Positions 20,061 to 29,804 are shown, counted from the first letter of the stretch. The stretch: 64,000 nucleotides of DNA from Streptomyces aureocirculatus (GCF_000720475.1 NZ_JOAP01000036.1:1-64000); one strand, 5' to 3'. Notes: a model not told the origin generated them from the sequence alone. Numbers and translations are program-made.

Positions 20061-20298
20061 AAGTCGCGTCCGCGGGTTTTCTGGGGCTGAGCGCGCCGTT
20101 CCTCGCGCCCCTGGCGGGGTGCCCCGCAAGGGGCGCGGGGAACTGCGCGGCCAGCCATCGACAAGTCGCGGTCGCGTCTGCGGGGTTTTCGGCAGTCGCG
20201 TCCGCGGGTTTTCTGGGGGCTGAGCGCGCCGTTCCTCGCGCCCCTGGCGGGGTGCCCCGCAAGGGGCGCGGGGAACTGCGCGGCCAGCCATCGACAAG
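20061..20298. repeat. Two ~104-bp intergenic repeats, related to the 16.2-kb array
   Basis: Copies at about 20061-20164 and 20194-20298 share GTCGCGTCCGCGGGTTTTCTGG, GAGCGCGCCGTTCCTCGCGCC and GGGGCGCGGGGAACTGCGCG. The segment GCCCCTGGCGGGGTGCCCCGCAAGGGGC can fold as nested hairpins. They fill most of the gap from 19999 to 20337 and are very likely the same family as the three copies at 16.2-16.6 kb. Confidence 0.85.
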
Positions 20299-20337
20299 GG
20301 GGGGAACGGGAAGTGTTGGAGGTCCGGGTGCGCAGGG

Positions 20338-21588
20338 GTGCCGGGGGCGTCGGGCGCGTCGGTGGCGTGCGGAGTCAGGGAGGACGGGGTGGGTGGCGGG
20401 TGGAGCGGGGTGGCGTTGGGCGCCGTGCTCGGGCGGGTCGCCGTCAGCCTGGGTGAGGTGGGGGCGCGGTTCCCGCTGTCCGCCGATCCCGGCACCGGCA
20501 CGTGGACGACGACCCGGCGCGGTTCCTGGACCGGCGGCTTCTGGGCGGGACTGCTGTGGCTGCGGGCCAGGCACACCGGCGCGGTGGCCGACCGGGCCGC
20601 AGCCGAGGCATGCACGGCCCGGCTCGCCGACTGGGCCGGTGCCGACACCGCGACGCGCGGTCTGATCCTCTGGTACGGCACCGCACTCGCCCCGGACTCC
20701 GGGCCCGAGAGGCGGCTCCGCGACCACGCGGCACGCACCTGCCTCACCGCGTACGACCCCGAACTGGGCCTCGTCCCCTGGGGCGCGGCGTTCGGCGGCC
20801 CCCGCACGCTGGCCCGCGCGGACGCCGTACCGGGTCTGGTCCGGCTCCTCGCGTCGGCGGGCCCGCACGGCAGGGAGGCGGCGATGTCCCATCTGTACCG
20901 GCACTTGGACCTCTGCCTCGGGGCCGAGGAGCCCGCGCCCGGGCAGGACGAAGCGCCCGCCCCGGCACCGCTGCGCGCGTCGGCCTGGCGGCACGACCCC
21001 AGCACCGGCTGGCACCCGCTCACCGACCCACCCCCGGGCTGGAGCCGCGGCCGGGCCTGGCTGCTGCTCGCCGTCGCCGACGCGCTGACACTGCCAGGGG
21101 GCACCGCCGGGGCGGCCGGGACCGCCGGGACCGTCGAGGGCCTCGCACGGCTGCGCGCGGCGGCGAGACACCTGGGGGCACCACTCGACACCGCCCCGCC
21201 GCCCTCGGGGTCCGCGCCCGACGCGCCCACGCCCGCCCCGCCACCCCTCGTCCCGTCCGCCGACGAGGCGCACCCCGGCGGGCCGGTGGACACCTCCGCC
21301 GCGGCCATCACCGCCGTCGCCCTGCTCAAGCTCGCCTCCCTGCCCGGCGGCGAGGACTGTGGGCGCCGGGCGGAAGCCGTCCTCCGCCGTCTGGTCACCG
21401 CGCACCTGAGCGACGGCGGCGGCGACGGCGGCAGTGGCAGCGGGCGGCCGCCGGCCGGCATGTTGCTCGACGGGTGCCACGACGCCACGACCGGGACCGC
21501 CGTGCGGCACGAACTCGTCTGGGGCGACTTCTTCCTGGCCCTCGGCCTCGCCGCGCTGACGGGCCTGGTGGACCCGCGCGACGTATGA
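20338..21588 (+). CDS. GH88-like (unsaturated glucuronyl hydrolase) protein
   Basis: A 416-residue all-alpha protein resembling glycoside hydrolase family 88/105. Typical segments are GSWTGGFWAGLLWLRARH near residue 61, GWSRGRAWLL near 225, PVDTSAAAITAVALLKL near 320 and ELVWGDFFLALGLA near 395. Family members hydrate and open 4,5-unsaturated glucuronyl ends of polysaccharide fragments. No signal peptide is visible, so it would be cytoplasmic. The start is a GTG right after the repeat block and is uncertain. No polysaccharide lyase or sugar transporter is adjacent. Confidence 0.7.
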   Translation: MPGASGASVACGVREDGVGGGWSGVALGAVLGRVAVSLGEVGARFPLSADPGTGTWTTTRRGSWTGGFWAGLLWLRARHTGAVADRAAAEACTARLADWAGADTATRGLILWYGTALAPDSGPERRLRDHAARTCLTAYDPELGLVPWGAAFGGPRTLARADAVPGLVRLLASAGPHGREAAMSHLYRHLDLCLGAEEPAPGQDEAPAPAPLRASAWRHDPSTGWHPLTDPPPGWSRGRAWLLLAVADALTLPGGTAGAAGTAGTVEGLARLRAAARHLGAPLDTAPPPSGSAPDAPTPAPPPLVPSADEAHPGGPVDTSAAAITAVALLKLASLPGGEDCGRRAEAVLRRLVTAHLSDGGGDGGSGSGRPPAGMLLDGCHDATTGTAVRHELVWGDFFLALGLAALTGLVDPRDV

Positions 21589-21656
21589 CGCGGAATGACG
21601 CGGAATGACACGGACGTACGTGAGTGCGCGCCGGGGGGCGGGAAAGCACGCGGCCG

Positions 21657-22832
21657 TCAGACGTACCCGCGCAGCACCCGCCGCGCCACCGACGTGATGT
21701 GCAACTCGTCGGGACCGTCCAGGATGCGGGCCGCCCGCCCCGTACGCAGCAGCGCGGGCAGCGCGGTGTCGGGGCCGAGCCCGGCGGCGCCGTGCACCTG
21801 GATCGCGGCGTCCACGACCTGCTGGAGGGTGCGTGCCGCCGCGACCTTGGCGAGCCCCACCTCGACGTGGGCGTCGGCACCCGCGGCGAGCAGCGCCACC
21901 GCCTCGTGCACCAGCGGACGCGCCGTACGCAGCGCGAGCAGCGACTCGAAGACATGGGCCTGCACGAGTTGGTGGTCACGGAGCGGGCCGCGGACCCCGG
22001 TGCGGGTCGCCGCGCGGGCGGCCATCAGGTCGAAGGCCCGCTGTGCCTGCCCCAGCCAGCGCAGACACCGCAACGTCCGCCCGAGCTGCAACCGCTCCCC
22101 GGCGACGGCGAGAGCGGCACCGCGCTCGCCCACGAGCCGGTCGCCGGGCACCCGTACGTCCTCGAACGCGATCTCCCACTGCCCGCCCGCGCCGCTCGCC
22201 CCCAGGACGGGCAGTTCGCGTACGACGCGGAAACCGGGCGCCGAGGTGGGCACCAGGAAGAGGGACAGGCCACCGCGGTCCGGCGGCGCGCCGTCGGTGC
22301 GGGCGAGCACGGTCACGAGGTCGGCGCCCGCCGCGCCGGAGGTGAACCACTTGCGGCCGGTGAGGCGCCAACTCCCGTCCGGGCGGGCGGTCGCGCGGGT
22401 CGTGGTGCGGACGGGGTCCGTGCCGGGTACGTCGGGCTCGGTCATGGCGAAACAGGTGCGGAGGTCGCCCGTGACCAGGCGGGGCAGCCACTCCTCGCGG
22501 ATGCGCGGGGTGCCGTGCCGGCGCAGCATCAGGACGTCGAGGAGGGGCGCGGAGCCGAGCGCGGCGGGCCCGTGGTCGCTGGCACCCTCCGCCTCCGCGT
22601 ACGCGGCGTACCGCGCCAGACCGAGCCCCTGCCCGCCGAGTTCGGCAGGCAGCGGCAACGCCCACAGCCCCGCCCGCCGCGCACGCTCCTGCAACCCCCG
22701 AAGCACGGCATCGGCCTCCGGCCCACCGGCGTCCAGAACGTCCTCACACGGCATGACGTGATCACGCAGGAAGGCGGAGACCCGGTCCCGGAGCCGATCG
22801 GGACCAGGGCGGGCACCGGTGCCGTCCGCCAC
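21657..22832 (-). CDS. Acyl-CoA dehydrogenase
   Basis: An acyl-CoA dehydrogenase with TCFAMTEPDVPGTDP, GRKWFTSGAAGAD, WLGQAQRAFDLM and the C-terminal QVHGAAGLGPDT and ILDGPDELHI. The frame is open back to a GTG at 23213, which would overlap the divergent gene. That extension is an odd tract (SG dipeptides from a 6-bp repeat, then Val/Ala/Glu-rich sequence) foreign to the family. I chose GTG 22832, about ten residues before the dehydrogenase fold (DRLRDRVSAFL), with moderate doubt. It is divergent from the CoA-transferase; together with the ligase it suggests activation and dehydrogenation of an acyl acid. Confidence 0.82.
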   Translation of the reverse strand: MADGTGARPGPDRLRDRVSAFLRDHVMPCEDVLDAGGPEADAVLRGLQERARRAGLWALPLPAELGGQGLGLARYAAYAEAEGASDHGPAALGSAPLLDVLMLRRHGTPRIREEWLPRLVTGDLRTCFAMTEPDVPGTDPVRTTTRATARPDGSWRLTGRKWFTSGAAGADLVTVLARTDGAPPDRGGLSLFLVPTSAPGFRVVRELPVLGASGAGGQWEIAFEDVRVPGDRLVGERGAALAVAGERLQLGRTLRCLRWLGQAQRAFDLMAARAATRTGVRGPLRDHQLVQAHVFESLLALRTARPLVHEAVALLAAGADAHVEVGLAKVAAARTLQQVVDAAIQVHGAAGLGPDTALPALLRTGRAARILDGPDELHITSVARRVLRGYV

Positions 22833-23203
<371 letters not shown>

Positions 23204-25192
23204 ATGACGTCACCAGCCCTCACCACCGCACAGGCCGCCGCCCGCCCCCTGGACGCGCTCCGCTGCGACGTCGCCGGGCCGCCGGAGCTGACGTGGCTCG
23301 CCGCCGAACACCTGCGACTGCTCGGTGCCACGCCCCAGGAGGGCACGCAGGGCGCCGACAAAGCGGCGGGCCCGTACGCACTGTCCGGCGGTCACGTCAC
23401 CCTCGACGGCGCCGGGTTCGGGCCGGTCACGGGGGACGTTCTCTGGGCGGATCCGGCTGGACCGGCTGGACCGGCTGGACTGGGAGGGCCAGGAGGGCCA
23501 GGAGGGCCGGGAGGGCCTGGCCTGGATGGCGCGGCAGGCTCGGTCGGCTCCGAAGGTGCGGCGGCGTACGGCATAGCCCCCCGGCACGGGGAACCCCACG
23601 CCGCGGCCGCCCACGACGAGGCCACCGCGCAGGCGGCCACCGGCGTCATGGCCGTGCACGGCCGCCGCGACGGCACCCCGAGGGGCCTCGCCGCCGACTA
23701 CACCGCCACCGCCGCGGGCGTCCTCGCCGTGCAGGGCTTGCTGGCCCAACTCTTCGCCCAGGCCCGCGGCGGCAACCCCGGTGCGAGCGGAACCGCCGGG
23801 CCGGGGGTGACCGTCAGCGCCACCCGCGCCGGACTCCTCTCCGTCTCCCAGTACTTCGCCGCCACCGGTGCCGACGAGGCCGAAGCCGCCGAACTCGCCC
23901 CCGGCGGACCCCCCTTCACCTCCGCCGACGGCACCCTCTTCGAGCTGGAGACCCTCGACCCGGGCGCCTGGGCCGCGTTCTGGCGGGCCCTCGGCGCCCC
24001 CGCCGAGGCGATACGCGCGGGGTGGCGCCCCTTCCAGTTCCGGTACGCGACCGCCTGCGCGCCCCTCCCCGACGCGCTGCACGCCACCGCCCGCGGCCAC
24101 CGCTGGCCGCGTCTCCTGGAAGCCGCCGCGGCCTCCGGCGCCGAGGTGTGCGCGCTGCGCACCCTCGCCGAGCGCGCCGCGGAGCACGACGCCGCCGCCC
24201 CCTGGTCGCTGTCCCGGCTCGGCCCGGCCGCCGTCCCCGCGGGCCGCCCCGGCTCCCACCCGGCCACGCCCGGCCGCCCGCTGGCCGGGGTCACCGTCCT
24301 GGAGGCGGGCCGCCGCATCCAGGCACCGCTCGCCGCCCACCTGTTGCGCCTCCTCGGCGCCGACGTCGTACGCATCGAGCCCCCGGGCGGCGACCCGCTC
24401 CGCGGCATGCCGCCCGCCTGCGGCGGCGTCTCGGCCCGCTGGCTGGCCCTCAACCGCGGCAAGCGCGCCGTCGAGGCCGACATCAAGTCCCCCTCCGGGC
24501 GCCGCCGCCTGCGCGAACTCGTCGCGGAGGCGGATGTGTTCCTGCACAACTGGGCGCCGGGCAAGGCCGCGCAACTCGGCCTCGACGCCGCCGACCTCTC
24601 GGCCGTCAACCCCGGCATCGTGTACGCGTACACCAGCGGCTGGGCCGGTCGTCTGGACCCCGCCCCCATGGGTACGGACTTCATGGTGCAGGCCCGCACC
24701 GGCGTCGGCGCGGCGGTGCGTCCCGCCGACGAGCCGCCCGCGCCCTCCCTGATGACCCTTCTCGACGTACTCGGCGGCCTGCTCGGCGCGGAAGCCGTCC
24801 TCGCGGGACTGCTCCTGCGCGAGCGCAACGGCGGCCGCGGCGTACGCGTGGACTCCTCCCTGCTCGGCGCCGCCGACGTGCTCACCGCGCCCGCCCTGCA
24901 CCGCGCGGCCCGCGGCGCCGAGCCCCGGCGCCCGGCGGGCTTCCGCCGCCCGCTGCGCACGGCCGACGGCTGGGTGGCCCCGGCCGACCGGTACGCGACC
25001 GCCGCGGCGGCGTACGACCTGACCGGTCTGCCCACGGCGGAGGCGCTGCGCCTGCTCGGCACGCACGGCCTGACGGCGACGGCCGTCACCACGGATCTCG
25101 CGTCCCTGCACGGCGACGCGCGCTTCGCGGGAACCATCGGCCGCGACTCGCTCGGCGCACCGACGGTCCCGGCCCCCTGGACCTTCACCTGA
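23204..25192 (+). CDS. Class III (CaiB/BaiF) CoA-transferase, two-domain
   Basis: A 662-residue protein. The C-terminal half (from about residue 360) is a recognisable family III CoA-transferase: PLAGVTVLEAGRRIQAPLAAHLLRLLGADVVRIEPPGGDP, then LNRGKRAVEADIKS, with the putative catalytic Asp in MGTDFMVQARTG. The N-terminal half resembles a second, degenerate copy of the fold, so this is a fused pseudo-dimer. The ATG at 23204 has AGAGGAG upstream. A short 9-bp-type repeat (GPAGPAG/GGPGGPG, about 23452-23522) interrupts the N-terminal half. Enzymes of this family move CoA between acids as half-esters; substrate unknown. Confidence 0.85.
   Translation: MTSPALTTAQAAARPLDALRCDVAGPPELTWLAAEHLRLLGATPQEGTQGADKAAGPYALSGGHVTLDGAGFGPVTGDVLWADPAGPAGPAGLGGPGGPGGPGGPGLDGAAGSVGSEGAAAYGIAPRHGEPHAAAAHDEATAQAATGVMAVHGRRDGTPRGLAADYTATAAGVLAVQGLLAQLFAQARGGNPGASGTAGPGVTVSATRAGLLSVSQYFAATGADEAEAAELAPGGPPFTSADGTLFELETLDPGAWAAFWRALGAPAEAIRAGWRPFQFRYATACAPLPDALHATARGHRWPRLLEAAAASGAEVCALRTLAERAAEHDAAAPWSLSRLGPAAVPAGRPGSHPATPGRPLAGVTVLEAGRRIQAPLAAHLLRLLGADVVRIEPPGGDPLRGMPPACGGVSARWLALNRGKRAVEADIKSPSGRRRLRELVAEADVFLHNWAPGKAAQLGLDAADLSAVNPGIVYAYTSGWAGRLDPAPMGTDFMVQARTGVGAAVRPADEPPAPSLMTLLDVLGGLLGAEAVLAGLLLRERNGGRGVRVDSSLLGAADVLTAPALHRAARGAEPRRPAGFRRPLRTADGWVAPADRYATAAAAYDLTGLPTAEALRLLGTHGLTATAVTTDLASLHGDARFAGTIGRDSLGAPTVPAPWTFT
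23452..23522 (+). repeat. 9-bp coding repeats in the CoA-transferase gene
   Basis: GGCTGGACC units then GAGGGCCAG/GAGGGCCGG units encode Gly-Pro-Ala and Gly-Gly-Pro tripeptides. Confidence 0.8.
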
Positions 25193-25497
25193 CCCACCAG
25201 CCACCACTTGACCCACCGGACCCACCTGACCCATCCGTCCTATCCGACCCACCTGACACCGACCAGCACCTGAACACCGGCCATCCGGCGCCGATCACGC
25301 GACCACCGAGCACCTGGCACCGGCCACCTGACGCGGCCGCCAACCCGCCCTCGGCCCCGCACCGCCCGGCCGAGGGCGCGCCGCCCCCTCAGCGCTCACC
25401 TCCCGGCGCCCACCTCTGGCCCCCGGCGGTGGCGTGATCACCGGTGACCGGGTTCCGCAGCGCCCCACCCCGCCCGACCCACCCCCAGGAGCCCCGC
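25193..25497. other. Gene-free spacer, low complexity
   Basis: About 305 bases rich in GACCCACC/GACCCACCTG motifs between the CoA-transferase and the ligase, ending in the AGGAG of the ligase. I see no gene or clear regulatory site. Confidence 0.5.
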
Positions 25498-27225
25498 ATG
25501 CCCCTCCCCCTCCCCGATCTGCTTCCCCCCGCCCTGCGTCGCTCGTGGGCGCTCGACGGCACCTGTCCCGACCTCGACCTGTACAGCCTTTTCCGGGCAC
25601 GGCAGATCAGCGACCTGCACCGCACCGCGGTCGTCGACGCCAAGGGCAAGCTCTGCTACACGGCGCTCGACCGCAAGGTCCGATGTCTGGCCGTCGGGCT
25701 CAGAGAGCTCGGCGTCGAAGCCGGTGACGTCGTCGGCGTGCAACTGCCCAACGGACGCGACGCAGTGATCGCCGATCTGGCGCTCGCCGCGGTCGGCGCG
25801 GTCGCGCTGCCGTTCCCGGTGGGCCGGGGGGCGGCGGAGGCCGCGAGCCTGCTGCGCCGGGCCGGAGCGGTGGCGGTCGTCGCCGCCACGGAACACCGTG
25901 GCGCCCGGCCCGCGGCGGAGCTCTTGGCCTCGGTGGCCGCCCCCGCACCGGCCCCGTCAGCGGGTCCCGCCCTCCGCCACGTCATAGCCGCGGGCCCGGG
26001 GAGGGCCCCCGAAGGGGCCGTGCCCTTGGGGGAGTTGCTGCGGCGCAGCGATCCGACGGCGTTCGTGTCCGCGCGGCCCGACCCGGACGGCGCGGCCCGC
26101 ATCCTCGTCTCCTCGGGGTCCGAGGCAGAGCCGAAGATGGTCGCGTACTCGCACAACGCCCTGGCAGGCGGCCGCGGCAACTTCTTCGCCTCGCTGATGC
26201 CGGACCCGGCCACCCCGCCGCGCTGTCTCTTCCTCGTGCCGCTGGCCTCCGCCTTCGGGTCCAACGGCACGGCCGTCGCCCTCGCCCGGCACGGCGGCAC
26301 CCTCGTACTGCTCGACCACTTCACCCCGCGGGCGGCGATCGACGCCGTCCGGGAACACGAGCCCACCCACATCCTCGGCGTACCGACGATGGCCCGCATG
26401 ATCCTGGACCTCCTGGAACAGGAGCGGCGGGAGCAACACCCGCAGGCCGGGAAGCTGCCCGCGCCGACCGCCCTGGTCCTCGGCGGCGCCCCGCTGGACG
26501 CCACCACCGCGGCCGAGGCGCGCCGCGCGTTCGGCTGCGCCGTGGTGAACCTGTACGGCTCCGCGGACGGCGTCAACTGCCATACGGGCCTGGGGGCCGC
26601 CCCGGACGGGCCGGACCCCCTTGCCGAAGGGCCCGACGAAGGCTCCGCGGACCGGGGCGTCGTCGCGGGCCGCCCGGACCCCCGCGTCGCCGACATCCGC
26701 GTGGCCGACCCCACCACCCACGAACCCCTGCCCGCAGGCACGGTCGGCGAGATCGTCGCGCGCGGCCCCATGACCCCGCTCTGCTATGTGGGCGCCCCCG
26801 AACTGGACGCCCGCTACCGCACTCCCGAGGGCTGGGTACGCACCGGCGACCTCGGCCTCCTGGACGAGCACGGCGTGCTGCACGTCGTGGGACGGCTCAA
26901 GGACGTGGTGATCCGGGGCGGCGCGAACATCAGCCCGGCGGAGGTCGAACGGGAGCTGAGCGCGCATCCGTCGATACGTGACGTGGTGTGCGTGGGCGTA
27001 CCCGACCCGCTGATGGGCGAGCGCCTCGCGGCCTGCGTGGTGCCGTCCGCCCACGCCGCGGGCGCGGGTGCGCCCACCCTCGACGACCTGGGCCGCCACC
27101 TCACCGACCGCGGCCTCGCACGCGCCAAACACCCCGAACGGCTCCTGCTCGTCCCCGAAATGCCCCTGACCCCCGCGGGCAAACCGGACCGCACGGCCCT
27201 GCGCGAGCGCGCCGCCCACGCCTGA
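25498..27225 (+). CDS. Acyl-CoA ligase (AMP-forming, ANL family)
   Basis: A 575-residue adenylate-forming enzyme. The P-loop-like motif is changed to SSGSEAEPKMVAYSHN. Other core motifs are VNLYGSADG, GWVRTGDLGLLDEHG, GRLKDVVIRGGANISPAEVE and the terminal Lys in LTPAGKPDRTAL. The ATG at 25498 follows AGGAG at proper spacing. It makes an acyl-AMP and then acyl-CoA; substrate unknown. It lies downstream of the CoA-transferase on the same strand after a 305-bp gap and ends at a strong hairpin shared with the convergent metal transporter genes. Confidence 0.88.
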   Translation: MPLPLPDLLPPALRRSWALDGTCPDLDLYSLFRARQISDLHRTAVVDAKGKLCYTALDRKVRCLAVGLRELGVEAGDVVGVQLPNGRDAVIADLALAAVGAVALPFPVGRGAAEAASLLRRAGAVAVVAATEHRGARPAAELLASVAAPAPAPSAGPALRHVIAAGPGRAPEGAVPLGELLRRSDPTAFVSARPDPDGAARILVSSGSEAEPKMVAYSHNALAGGRGNFFASLMPDPATPPRCLFLVPLASAFGSNGTAVALARHGGTLVLLDHFTPRAAIDAVREHEPTHILGVPTMARMILDLLEQERREQHPQAGKLPAPTALVLGGAPLDATTAAEARRAFGCAVVNLYGSADGVNCHTGLGAAPDGPDPLAEGPDEGSADRGVVAGRPDPRVADIRVADPTTHEPLPAGTVGEIVARGPMTPLCYVGAPELDARYRTPEGWVRTGDLGLLDEHGVLHVVGRLKDVVIRGGANISPAEVERELSAHPSIRDVVCVGVPDPLMGERLAACVVPSAHAAGAGAPTLDDLGRHLTDRGLARAKHPERLLLVPEMPLTPAGKPDRTALRERAAHA

Positions 27226-27230
27226 GCCCC

Positions 27231-27266
27231 GGCCGCCGTACGTCCCCGAAGGAGCGTACGGCGGCC
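27231..27266. terminator. Bidirectional hairpin between convergent genes
   Basis: Perfect 12-bp inverted repeat GGCCGCCGTACG (27231-27242) and CGTACGGCGGCC (27255-27266) with a 12-base loop, placed between the stops of the acyl-CoA ligase and the metal-binding lipoprotein. Confidence 0.85.
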
Positions 27267-27288
27267 CCACCGGGCTCAGGGCGGGCGC

Positions 27289-28131
27289 TCAGGCGCTCTT
27301 CATCGCCTTCTTGAGCTGCTCCGCGGCCTCCCGGTACACCGGCAGCAGGTCCATGTCCTTCCCCGGATAGTTGACGATCTTCACCTGCTGGGCACCGGAG
27401 TCCGGCAGGACCTTGCCGGTGGACATGTGCGCGTTGTCGAGGACGAGCGCCGGCTTCTTCGCGGACAGGCCGGCGAGCTGGGAGGCGGTCACGGCCTCCG
27501 GGCCGTACGTGCCGACGGTCCGCGCGCCCGCCATGCGTGCCGACCACGTGGTGAACACCTGGCTGACGACGGCCGGGCTCTTCCCGCCGGGCCAGGACGC
27601 CTTGAGGTCCGCGGACAGCCGCGCGTACTCGCGGTCGAAGGTCCTGCGCCAGTTCGCCGCCGCGACCTCGGTGCCGAAGAGCTCGCCGAGGCGGGCCACT
27701 TCGTCCCGCACCTTCGCGGCGTCGTTGTCCAGGTTCACCCGCACCAGGTCGGCCTTCGAGCCCGCCGCGTCCTTGATCTTCCCCGCGTACGGCTCGAACG
27801 GCGCGTACAGCACGAAGTCCGCCTTCGTCACCGCCGCGAGGTCGGACGGCTTGGGGTCGTAGTCCGGCGCGTGCTGCGTGGAGGGCGGGACCAGGACCGT
27901 GACGTCCTTCGCGCCCGCCGCCTTCGCGAACGCGCCCTCCCACGTGGTCGTGGCGACGACGACAGGCCCGTCCTTCTTGCCGCCGGAGTCCCCGGAGCCG
28001 CCGCCGGAGGAGTCGTCGGAGCAGCCCGCGGCCGTCAGGGCGAGCACGGCGCTCAGCGCGATCAACGGGACGCGGGCGGAGACGCGGGAGGTGGGGCGGA
28101 GGGGAGGGGTGGGGACGCCGGTGCGCGCCAT
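27289..28131 (-). CDS. Metal ABC transporter substrate-binding lipoprotein (zinc type)
   Basis: A 280-residue exported lipoprotein: a signal peptide with hydrophobic core LIALSAVLALTAAGC, acylated at that Cys, then a Ser/Gly/Lys linker. The mature part has the cluster A-I metal-binding SBP layout (ATTTWEGAFAKAAGA, PPSTQHAPDYDPKPSDLAAV with a likely metal His, and DNAHMSTGKVLP). The ATG at 28131 lies inside the end of the permease gene, an overlap of 70 bases. It would bind Zn or Mn outside the membrane for the permease and ATPase encoded upstream. The usual His-rich loop is absent. Confidence 0.85.
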   Translation of the reverse strand: MARTGVPTPPLRPTSRVSARVPLIALSAVLALTAAGCSDDSSGGGSGDSGGKKDGPVVVATTTWEGAFAKAAGAKDVTVLVPPSTQHAPDYDPKPSDLAAVTKADFVLYAPFEPYAGKIKDAAGSKADLVRVNLDNDAAKVRDEVARLGELFGTEVAAANWRRTFDREYARLSADLKASWPGGKSPAVVSQVFTTWSARMAGARTVGTYGPEAVTASQLAGLSAKKPALVLDNAHMSTGKVLPDSGAQQVKIVNYPGKDMDLLPVYREAAEQLKKAMKSA

Positions 28132-28955
28132 GAGGTGATGCTCCGTTCGGGGATGAGATGGACGGCGAGGACGACGGCCCCCGCGGTCAGGACGAGGACG
28201 GGCCCGGGCGGCCAGTCCAGCCACAGGGCGATGAGGAAGCCCGTGACGTTCACGGTGACGCCGATGGCCACGGCCCACAGCGCGATGGTGGTGAGCCGCC
28301 TGCCGAGGCGGCGCGCGGCGAGCGCGGGCAGCAGGGTGAGCGCGTCCACGAGCAGCGCCCCGGTCAGCTTGATCGCCCCTGCCACCGCCACGGCGACGAG
28401 GACGAGCAGGACGAGGGTGAGCGCGCCGACGGGAACGCCGGAGCACTGGGCGAGTTCGCGGTCGTACAGGAGCAGCGCCAGGTCGCGGCGGCGCCACCAG
28501 AACAGCACGGGGACGACCACGGCGAGCACCCCGACCACCACGAGGTCGGCGCTGCCCACGGACAGGATCGACCCCCACAGCAGCGCGAACGCGCCGGACG
28601 CGTTGACCCCGGACACGGACAGGACGAGCAGGGCGGCCGCGATCGCCATGCTCATCAAGAGCCCCATCGCCCCGGACAGACCGGCGGGGGACCCGGCCAG
28701 GGGGGCGACACCGGCTCCGGCGAGCGCGCAGGCCACCAGGGCGCACAGCATCGGGTCGAGGCCGGTGAGCAGACCGACGGCGATGCCGAGCAGCGCGACG
28801 TGCATCATCGCGAACCGCACCGGCATGATGTCGAGCCCCACGATCACGACCCCGACGATCGGAAGCCCGACGGCGGCGAGCAGCAACGCCCACCCGGCCC
28901 GCTGCACCGGCACGAGGTGCAGCAGCGCGCCGACATCGGCGGTGGCGAGGGTCAT
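28062..28955 (-). CDS. Metal ABC transporter permease (ZnuB/MntB family)
   Basis: A 297-residue inner membrane permease with seven to nine helices. Typical stretches are VGLDIMPVRFAMMHVALLGIAVG, FALLWGSILSV and GALLVDALTLLPALAARRLGRR. Partner of the ATPase at 29056-29694 and the lipoprotein at 27289-28131. Its C-terminal Pro/Ala/Ser tail is encoded by the DNA that also encodes the lipoprotein's signal peptide in another frame. Confidence 0.87.
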   Translation of the reverse strand: MTLATADVGALLHLVPVQRAGWALLLAAVGLPIVGVVIVGLDIMPVRFAMMHVALLGIAVGLLTGLDPMLCALVACALAGAGVAPLAGSPAGLSGAMGLLMSMAIAAALLVLSVSGVNASGAFALLWGSILSVGSADLVVVGVLAVVVPVLFWWRRRDLALLLYDRELAQCSGVPVGALTLVLLVLVAVAVAGAIKLTGALLVDALTLLPALAARRLGRRLTTIALWAVAIGVTVNVTGFLIALWLDWPPGPVLVLTAGAVVLAVHLIPERSITSWRAPASPPLPSAPPPASPPASR

Positions 28956-28977
28956 CGGGGGTCCTCCGGAGGGGGAG

Positions 28978-29055
28978 TCATGGCGACGGGGCCGAGCGCG
29001 GGCGTCGCCGCGTACGTCACGGCGACGGGTCCGAGCGCGGGCACTGCCGTGTACG
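28978..29055. repeat. 39-bp direct repeat between permease and ATPase genes
   Basis: Two adjacent copies, 28978-29016 and 29017-29055 (TCAYGGCGACGGGKCCGAGC and onward), with the start of a third reaching into the stop codon of the ATPase gene. They separate the ATPase stop from the permease start by 100 bp. Confidence 0.85.
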
Positions 29056-29694
29056 TCACGGCGTCACCTCCCGCAGCTTCCCCGCCGCCATGTCGAAGAC
29101 CCGGTCGCAGCGGGCGGCGAGCTCGCGGTCGTGGGTGACGACGACGAGCGTGACCGGCAGTGCCGTGAGGGCCGCCGCGGCCTCCTCCTGGCCCGCGAAG
29201 TCGAGGGCGGCGGTGGGCTCGTCGGCGAGCAGCACGCCCGCACCCGCGGCCACGCACCCGATGGCGCGGGCCAGGTACACACGCTGCAACTGGCCCCCGG
29301 ACAGCGTGTCGAGGGGCCGGCGCCGCAGCTCGCCCACGCCGAGGTCGCTGGCCGCGTCGGCCGTCTGCTCGGGCGCGCCCGCGGAGTCCAGGAGTTCGCC
29401 CGCGAGCAGCGGGAACCGTCCGGTCGCGGGCTTCTGCGGCACCCAGGCGCAGGCCTGGCGCCGCCACGCCCGGTCCGCCGCCGACGCCGTACCGCGGCCG
29501 CCGACGAGGATGCTGCCCGTGTGCCGCCGGTGCAGTCCGAGGACGGCCCGCAGCAGTGTCGACTTGCCGGAGCCGTTCGTCCCTGTGAGGGCGACGCGCT
29601 CCCCGGCGGCGATGTCGAGATCCACCCCGTCGACAGCGACCACGCGCCCATGACCGCAGGTCACGCCCCGCATACGTACGTCAAGACCGCCCAT
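29056..29694 (-). CDS. Metal ABC transporter ATP-binding protein
   Basis: A 212-residue ABC ATPase: Walker A GTNGSGKST, Q-loop region, signature LSGGQLQRV, Walker B GVLLADEP and switch His in VVVTHD. The ATG at 29694 with GGGAAG just upstream is preferred over the longer frame, whose first 30 residues are basic and foreign to the family. First gene of the znu-like operon. A 110-bp gap separates it from the copper operon on the same strand, so the two may be co-transcribed. Confidence 0.87.
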   Translation of the reverse strand: MGGLDVRMRGVTCGHGRVVAVDGVDLDIAAGERVALTGTNGSGKSTLLRAVLGLHRRHTGSILVGGRGTASAADRAWRRQACAWVPQKPATGRFPLLAGELLDSAGAPEQTADAASDLGVGELRRRPLDTLSGGQLQRVYLARAIGCVAAGAGVLLADEPTAALDFAGQEEAAAALTALPVTLVVVTHDRELAARCDRVFDMAAGKLREVTP

Positions 29695-29804
29695 CCGCTT
29701 CCCCGCACCCCTTCCAGGACCGCCCGTCCGGCGGCTCCCCGCGCGCCAGTAGTCGGACGGGGGGCGCGGGGAGTTCCCGTACACGTACGGCGGATCGGCG
29801 GCGC

